Part shown: positions 4,993-8,718 of the stretch, piece by piece | Layout of the letters: the number at the start of each line of letters is the position of its first letter | Numbering within the stretch: the stretch's first letter is position 1 | Source of the DNA: Thermoflexales bacterium | Lineage (GTDB): Bacteria; Chloroflexota; Anaerolineae; B4-G1; SLSP01 | DNA length: 8,718 nucleotides | Reading direction: 5' to 3' | NCBI GenBank assembly: GCA_015486785.1 | Contig: WFQZ01000193.1 | Location: 1-8,718, forward strand | Program-made: the position numbers and the translations under genes | Notes under the pieces: generated by a model | What the model was told of the DNA's origin: nothing | What the model saw: only the letters and a program-made list of their open reading frames with translations | Databases searched by the model: none

Positions 4993-6966
4993 TTAGCGGC
5001 ATTGATCCGCCGCCGGGTAAGGGATGACCCCTTCCCAACTGCTAACCTCGTTGCCGGAAAGCACCCACACCTTGAGCGGATAATCTTTGCAACGTTGCCA
5101 CCGGAACGTGAGGCTGGGCTGAGGGAGCAAGGTCGCCGCGCTGACTTTATCTCTGTAGAAGCGATAATCCCCTTGCCCGCCGCTTGCTTGCAGCGAGATA
5201 GTTCCTTGCCACGTGCCGTCTTGCTCGTTATCCTGCCAGCTTTTCAGAACCGGTTGGGCCAGTTCCATCGGCTGCACGGTGGGCGTAGGATCGGTCCCCT
5301 CGGCGGTGGCAGCTTGCGGTGATGGTGTGGGCGTGGGCACGTCGGCCACGTTTACTTTGATCACTACCGGCTGCCCTACGACGTGTCCGTTTGGCTCCCT
5401 GATCTCCCATCTTGATGTGTACGTCCCCAGTTCTGCGGGTGCTTGCATCGGGATGATGACTTGCAACTGCTCTCCCGGGGCCAGCTTGCGGATGGGAAAT
5501 GGCTCGCTCGGAGCCTGCATTTGTTCCCCAGAGGCGAAGGCGAGTTGCAGAGCCGTGGGCCAGGGACAGGCTCCCTGGTTGCGCAAGGTGACATACGCTA
5601 CAATGTTGCTCCCCGGCGGGATGTCGCCATCCGGTTCAAGGTGTACCTCGTCCGTCCGCACGCGCAGGGCGCAATTTAACGTTGCCGTGGGCGTGATAAT
5701 CGGCGCGACGGTGAAGGTCGGCGTGGCCGGGGGGCGTGGTGTGGCGGTCGGAGTCTCCACCTTTGCCGTGGCGGTCGCGGTGGGAGCGGGCGACTCCAAT
5801 CCCGGAAGCGCGATGTAGGGCTGTGTGGTTAGCCACTGTTGCACCGTCGGCGGGAGCTTCCCCAAACTGTAGGCTTCCCATCCCAGTCCGGTCAGGGAAA
5901 GGAGCACCAGCAGGAGCAGTATCGCTCGTAACAAGGGCATCTTGCGCTTGCGCGGCGGCTGAGTGGTCTGAACTTGCGGGGGGGATGTGGAATAGCGGCG
6001 TGCTGTGGGCGTCATAGGTGTAGGGGTGATTGCCTCGTTTTCCGAGGGCCAGGTTTTAACCAGCAAACTTTCTTCTTCGTCCGCGCTTATCGGCGGCTCG
6101 GTGACTTCCACCACGTCGCTCGGCGGTGTATCCAGCCCGATGGCTCGCCGTAAGGCCGCGGCCATCTCTCCGGCGGTTGCAAAACGATCCTCCGGCTGCT
6201 TGTTCAGGGCGCGAAGGACGACCACTTCCACCGGAGAAGGGAGCGTGGGAACAAATTGCGCCGGCAGCGGGGGCGCGTCGTTGATGTGCTGCATCACCAT
6301 CCCCATCGGCGAATCGGACTCAAAGGGCAATCTCCCGGTGAGCATTTGATAGAGCACCACGCCCAATGAGTAGATGTCGGAAGACTCGGTGGCATGCTTG
6401 CCCATCCCGATTTCGGGGGACATGTACGCCGGCGTCCCGATCATCGCGCCGCTGGCCGTCAGATCGGTGAGCGAGAGCATCTTGGCGATGCCGAAATCCG
6501 TCAACACCGGTTGGTTATCGGAGGTGAACATGATGTTCGCCGGTTTAACGTCTCGGTGGATCATGCCGCGCTTGTGAGCGTACTCCAGAGCTTCGGCGAT
6601 GGCGATCCCCACGTGGACTGCTTCCAGCACCGGCAAAGCTCCCTTGGCGAGGCGGCTCTTGAGGGTAGGGCCATCTATGTATTCCATCACCATGTAGTAG
6701 ATTTTGATTTCGTCGTTGTAGTCGAAATCGTAAACCTGGACGATGTTGGGATGGCGCAGCGTGGCTACGATGCGGGCCTCGCGCTGGAAGCGCACCACAA
6801 ACCCTTCCTCGTCGGCCAAAAACGGGTGCAACACTTTGACCGCCACCATCCGCCCTAGCCGGATATGCTCGGCCTTGTAGACTTCCGCCATACCGCCATG
6901 GCCGATGTGTTCAATGATTTGGTACTTCCCGATTGTCTTTCCGGCGAGAGATAGGATGCCGCTCAC
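4993..6966 (-). CDS. Transmembrane Ser/Thr protein kinase (PknB-like) with external NBR1-like Ig domain
   Basis: The 657-residue product has a cytoplasmic kinase domain (about 14-277) with all key elements: glycine loop GHGGMAEVY (22-30), ATP-binding Lys44 in VAVK, Glu63 as the likely helix-C partner, catalytic HRDVKPAN (137-144, Asp139), DFG (157-159), activation segment ending GTPAYMSPE (177-185), and DIYSLGVVLYQMLTGRLPF. It should be active. A Pro/Thr/Ser-rich juxtamembrane stretch (280-342) precedes one membrane helix (about 345-363). Outside lie a Thr/Pro-rich linker (391-430), an Ig-like domain (431-541) with NQGACPWP, MQAP and GTYTSRWEIREPNG as in the NBR1 Ig family, a second Pro/Thr linker (542-567), and a C-terminal region (568-657) I do not recognise. 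Cys432/Cys467 and Cys626/Cys656 could form disulphides. The start is GTG 6966 with GGAGTG upstream (ten bases from GGAG to GTG). The ligand and substrates are unknown; the sigma factor or envelope enzymes nearby are possible targets by position only. Confidence 0.93.
   Translation of the reverse strand: MSGILSLAGKTIGKYQIIEHIGHGGMAEVYKAEHIRLGRMVAVKVLHPFLADEEGFVVRFQREARIVATLRHPNIVQVYDFDYNDEIKIYYMVMEYIDGPTLKSRLAKGALPVLEAVHVGIAIAEALEYAHKRGMIHRDVKPANIMFTSDNQPVLTDFGIAKMLSLTDLTASGAMIGTPAYMSPEIGMGKHATESSDIYSLGVVLYQMLTGRLPFESDSPMGMVMQHINDAPPLPAQFVPTLPSPVEVVVLRALNKQPEDRFATAGEMAAALRRAIGLDTPPSDVVEVTEPPISADEEESLLVKTWPSENEAITPTPMTPTARRYSTSPPQVQTTQPPRKRKMPLLRAILLLLVLLSLTGLGWEAYSLGKLPPTVQQWLTTQPYIALPGLESPAPTATATAKVETPTATPRPPATPTFTVAPIITPTATLNCALRVRTDEVHLEPDGDIPPGSNIVAYVTLRNQGACPWPTALQLAFASGEQMQAPSEPFPIRKLAPGEQLQVIIPMQAPAELGTYTSRWEIREPNGHVVGQPVVIKVNVADVPTPTPSPQAATAEGTDPTPTVQPMELAQPVLKSWQDNEQDGTWQGTISLQASGGQGDYRFYRDKVSAATLLPQPSLTFRWQRCKDYPLKVWVLSGNEVSSWEGVIPYPAADQCR
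5344..5676 (-). other. External NBR1-like Ig domain of the kinase
   Basis: These bases encode residues 431-541 of the kinase. The pattern of PPGSNIVAYVTLRNQGACPWP, then a GEQ turn, KLAPGEQLQVIIPMQAP and GTYTSRWEIREPNGHVVGQP, ending in VVIKVNV, follows the strands of the Ig-like domain first named from human NBR1. In bacteria, particularly Chloroflexota, this domain occurs in secreted and surface proteins. Its position outside the membrane suggests ligand or wall sensing. Confidence 0.75.
5677..5796 (-). repeat. Thr/Pro/Ala-rich low-complexity linker (kinase residues 391-430)
   Basis: The encoded linker is built almost wholly of Thr, Pro, Ala and Val, with recurring PTAT and TPT units, and gives locally repetitive DNA (GGCGGTCG-like units on the plus strand). 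It lies between the membrane helix and the Ig domain, acting as a stalk; a related shorter stretch (542-567) follows the Ig domain. Such stalks are often glycosylated, but nothing here proves it. Confidence 0.6.
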
Positions 6967-7115
6967 AATAATTTCACTCCAACTTAGGCGATGTTTTTGT
7001 CTTTTCGGCCATCTTTGTGGAAGGGGCGCACTTTGCGGGGCAAATCATTCCCTGGGTGATGGTTGGCTGTCCTTGGGGAAGATTCACCTTTCCTCCATAC
7101 CAACTAGATGAAGTT

Positions 7116-7143
7116 ATTATACTCTCTAAAAATACATAGGCAA
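7116..7143 (-). promoter_or_regulatory. Promoter of the receptor kinase gene
   Basis: On the minus strand a perfect TATAAT (7121 to 7116) is preceded after 16 bases by TTGCCT (7143 to 7138), four of six matches to TTGACA. Transcription would begin near 7109, leaving a leader of about 140 bases before GTG 6966. Confidence 0.55.
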
Positions 7144-7177
7144 GATTTGATTGGGCTTGGGTTAGAATCTCGGCGGC

Positions 7178-7205
7178 TGGATTTTTCCGTACTTGAGGGT
7201 AGAAT
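7178..7205 (+). promoter_or_regulatory. Candidate leuS promoter
   Basis: TAGAAT at 7200-7205 matches five of six -10 positions; TGGATT (7178-7183), 16 bases upstream, is only a weak -35 box. Transcription would start near 7212, leaving a leader of about 55 bases. A second TAGAAT at 7163-7168 within a similar GGGTTAGAAT context is an alternative. Confidence 0.35.
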
Positions 7206-7254
7206 GCTTGCTCGGTTGAATGACCGTAACTTTTGGGAAGTGAATCTTGCTTTT

Positions 7255-7260
7255 GGAGGA
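7255..7260 (+). promoter_or_regulatory. leuS ribosome binding site
   Basis: GGAGGA at 7255-7260 lies 6 bases before ATG 7267 and fixes the start of leuS. Confidence 0.8.
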
Positions 7261-7266
7261 AAAACA

Positions 7267-8718
7267 ATGTCCAACTATGACCCGCAGGTAATCGAAGCGA
7301 AATGGCGTGAGAAATGGGAGGCTGACAAGCTCTACAAATCGGTGATTGATCACAGCAAACCCAAGTTTTATGCGTTGACGATGTTGCCTTATCCCAGCGG
7401 GAACTTGCATATCGGGCATTGGTACGCGATGACGCCCAGCGATGCCCGTGCTCGTTTCAAGCGCATGCAGGGCTACAACGTGATGTTCCCGATGGGCTTC
7501 GATGCCTTCGGGCTGCCTGCTGAGAACGCGGCAATTCAACGGCGCATTCATCCCAAAACCTGGACGATGCAGAACATTGAGCACGAGCGGGAGCAGTTGC
7601 GCACGATGGGCGCGATGTTCGATTGGGACCGTGAGGCCGTTTCCTGTGATCCGCGTTATTACCGCTGGACGGAATGGCTGTTCCTCAAGCTCTACGAGAT
7701 GGGATTGGCCTACCGCAAGGAATCCCCGGTGGATTACTGCCCGCACTGCAAAACCACGTTGGCCCGCGAGCAGGTCATCGGTGAAGAACGGGTTTGTGAA
7801 CGCTGCGGCACTCCGGTGCTCAAAAAGAACCTGGAACAGTGGTTCTGGAAGATCACCGACTATGCCGATGAGTTGTTAGATTTTTCGCAGATTGATTGGC
7901 CGGACAAGATCAAGACCGCGCAAACCAACTGGATCGGGCGCAGCGAAGGCGCGGAAGTTGTCTTCAAGGTCGCCCCGGAGGATATGCCCGCCGACGCGGC
8001 GGAGCACGACAGCGATCTGGTCGTCTTCACCACGCGCCCTGATACTCTGTGGGGCGCGACCTTCATGGTGTTGGCCCCGGAGCATCCGTTGGTAGACCTG
8101 ATCACCAAGCCGGAGTTCGCCGAGTCCGTGCAAGCCTATCAGCACCGCGCCGCGCGGAGCAGTGAGATTGAGCGGCAGAGCAAAGACCGCGAAAAGACGG
8201 GCGTTTTCACCGGAGCTTACGCGATCAATCCGGTGAACGGGGAGCGTATCCCCATTTGGATTGCCGATTACGTGATGATGACTTACGGCACCGGCGCGAT
8301 CATGGCCGTTCCGGCGCACGATGAGCGCGACTTTGCCTTCGCGCAGAAATACGATCTCCCGATTCCCGTGGTCATTGAAACCGAAGAGTGGATTGAGGAA
8401 GGTCGCCCGTTGCCGTTGCCGCGAGCTTACCCCGGCACCGGGGTGATGATCAACTCCGGCGAGTTCAACGGCACGCCGGCCCCGCATCCGGCGGTGGAGA
8501 AGGTGACCGCCTGGCTCGCGTCGCGCGGCCAGGGCAAGAAAGCGGTCAGCTACCGTCTGCGTGACTGGCTGATCAGCCGTCAGCGGTACTGGGGTTCGCC
8601 GATTCCCATCGTCTACTGCGATAAGTGCGGCATCGTGCCGGTGCCCTACGAAGATTTGCCGGTCTTGCTGCCCGACGACGTGGACTTCATGCCCTCCGGC
8701 GAAAGCCCGCTCAAATAC
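7267..8718 (+). CDS. leuS: Leucyl-tRNA synthetase, N-terminal 484 residues (cut by window edge)
   Basis: LeuRS is a cytoplasmic class I synthetase that joins leucine to tRNA-Leu and edits mischarged products. The frame is open from ATG 7267 to the last base. Motifs in order: MLPYPSGNLHIGHWYAM with the HIGH box (48-51); ARFKRMQGYNV and PMGFDAFGLPAENAAI, a clear LeuRS signature; a Cys4 zinc knuckle (Cys158, Cys161, Cys177, Cys180); NWIGRSEGAEV leading into the CP1 editing domain with TTRPDT (255-260) and GTGAIMAVPAHDERDF (341-356), Asp355 corresponding to the conserved editing Asp; then RLRDWLISRQRYWGSPIPI (430-448) and a second CDKC pair (451-454). The KMSKS loop and anticodon-binding domain must lie beyond the right edge; about 60% of a usual 800-870-residue LeuRS is present. 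The form GHWYAMTPSDARARF, rather than the GHVRNYTIGDV usual in many bacteria, is one I associate with Chloroflexota. Confidence 0.97.
   Translation, partial: MSNYDPQVIEAKWREKWEADKLYKSVIDHSKPKFYALTMLPYPSGNLHIGHWYAMTPSDARARFKRMQGYNVMFPMGFDAFGLPAENAAIQRRIHPKTWTMQNIEHEREQLRTMGAMFDWDREAVSCDPRYYRWTEWLFLKLYEMGLAYRKESPVDYCPHCKTTLAREQVIGEERVCERCGTPVLKKNLEQWFWKITDYADELLDFSQIDWPDKIKTAQTNWIGRSEGAEVVFKVAPEDMPADAAEHDSDLVVFTTRPDTLWGATFMVLAPEHPLVDLITKPEFAESVQAYQHRAARSSEIERQSKDREKTGVFTGAYAINPVNGERIPIWIADYVMMTYGTGAIMAVPAHDERDFAFAQKYDLPIPVVIETEEWIEEGRPLPLPRAYPGTGVMINSGEFNGTPAPHPAVEKVTAWLASRGQGKKAVSYRLRDWLISRQRYWGSPIPIVYCDKCGIVPVPYEDLPVLLPDDVDFMPSGESPLKY

Larger units (their letters stand above)
6967..7266. other. 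Divergent intergenic region between the kinase gene and leuS
   Basis: These 300 bases carry no supported gene. They hold the kinase promoter (minus, 7116-7143), one or two candidate leuS promoters (plus, around 7163-7205), a small dyad TTTGC-GGG-GCAAA (7032-7044) in the kinase leader, and the leuS ribosome binding site. I looked for a T-box leader before leuS (conserved GGGTGG-N-ACCGCG segment) and did not see one. Confidence 0.5.

Noticed and set aside
5213..5818. 201-residue plus-strand frame opposite the kinase
   Set aside because: Its Gly/Val/Ala-rich runs are the complement of the Thr/Pro linker codons of the kinase.
7144..7266. T-box riboswitch before leuS
   Set aside because: The conserved GGGTGG-N-ACCGCG segment and a terminator hairpin with a T-run are both absent.
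7162..7746. 194-residue minus-strand frame across the leuS start
   Set aside because: It lies opposite the highly conserved HIGH region of leuS and has no domain or ribosome binding site.
7876..8487. 203-residue minus-strand frame inside leuS
   Set aside because: Antisense to the conserved CP1 editing domain; no independent support.

Overview
The window looks like chromosomal DNA from a member of the Chloroflexota, most likely class Anaerolineae. The grounds are moderately high GC and a family mix common in that phylum: an ECF-type sigma factor paired with a DUF5667 membrane protein, a GT-C glycosyltransferase with a long C-terminal beta-rich part, a receptor Ser/Thr kinase whose outer part carries an NBR1-like Ig domain, and a LeuRS with a GHWYAM version of the HIGH region. 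This assignment comes from recognising families by eye, not from a search.

Layout, left to right. Bases 1-50 (minus) hold the first 16 codons of a gene running off the left edge; its start resembles that of a Ser/Thr kinase. Bases 51-300 are a divergent regulatory region. Two overlapping or near-adjacent plus-strand genes follow: an ECF-type sigma factor (301-873) and a single-pass DUF5667 protein (884-1489) that is its likely membrane partner. A second plus-strand unit starts at an extended -10 promoter near 1566 and contains plsY (1633-2241) and a large GT39-like membrane glycosyltransferase (2256-4982). The receptor kinase (4993-6966, minus) converges on it with only 10 bases between the stop codons. 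A 300-base divergent region (6967-7266) separates the kinase from leuS (7267 onward, plus), which is cut by the right edge after 484 codons.

How the genes may work together. Two signalling devices (sigma factor with DUF5667 partner; transmembrane kinase with an external Ig-like sensor) and possibly a third (left-edge gene) flank a small envelope unit that makes lysophosphatidic acid (PlsY) and transfers sugar from a lipid carrier (GT39-like). A link between signalling and envelope building is an inference from gene order alone; leuS is a housekeeping neighbour. I saw no mobile element, CRISPR array, tRNA, rRNA or phage gene. The most interesting items are the outer architecture of the kinase, the triplicated beta module of the glycosyltransferase, the zinc-motif-free sigma partner, and several small palindromes at promoters and gene ends.
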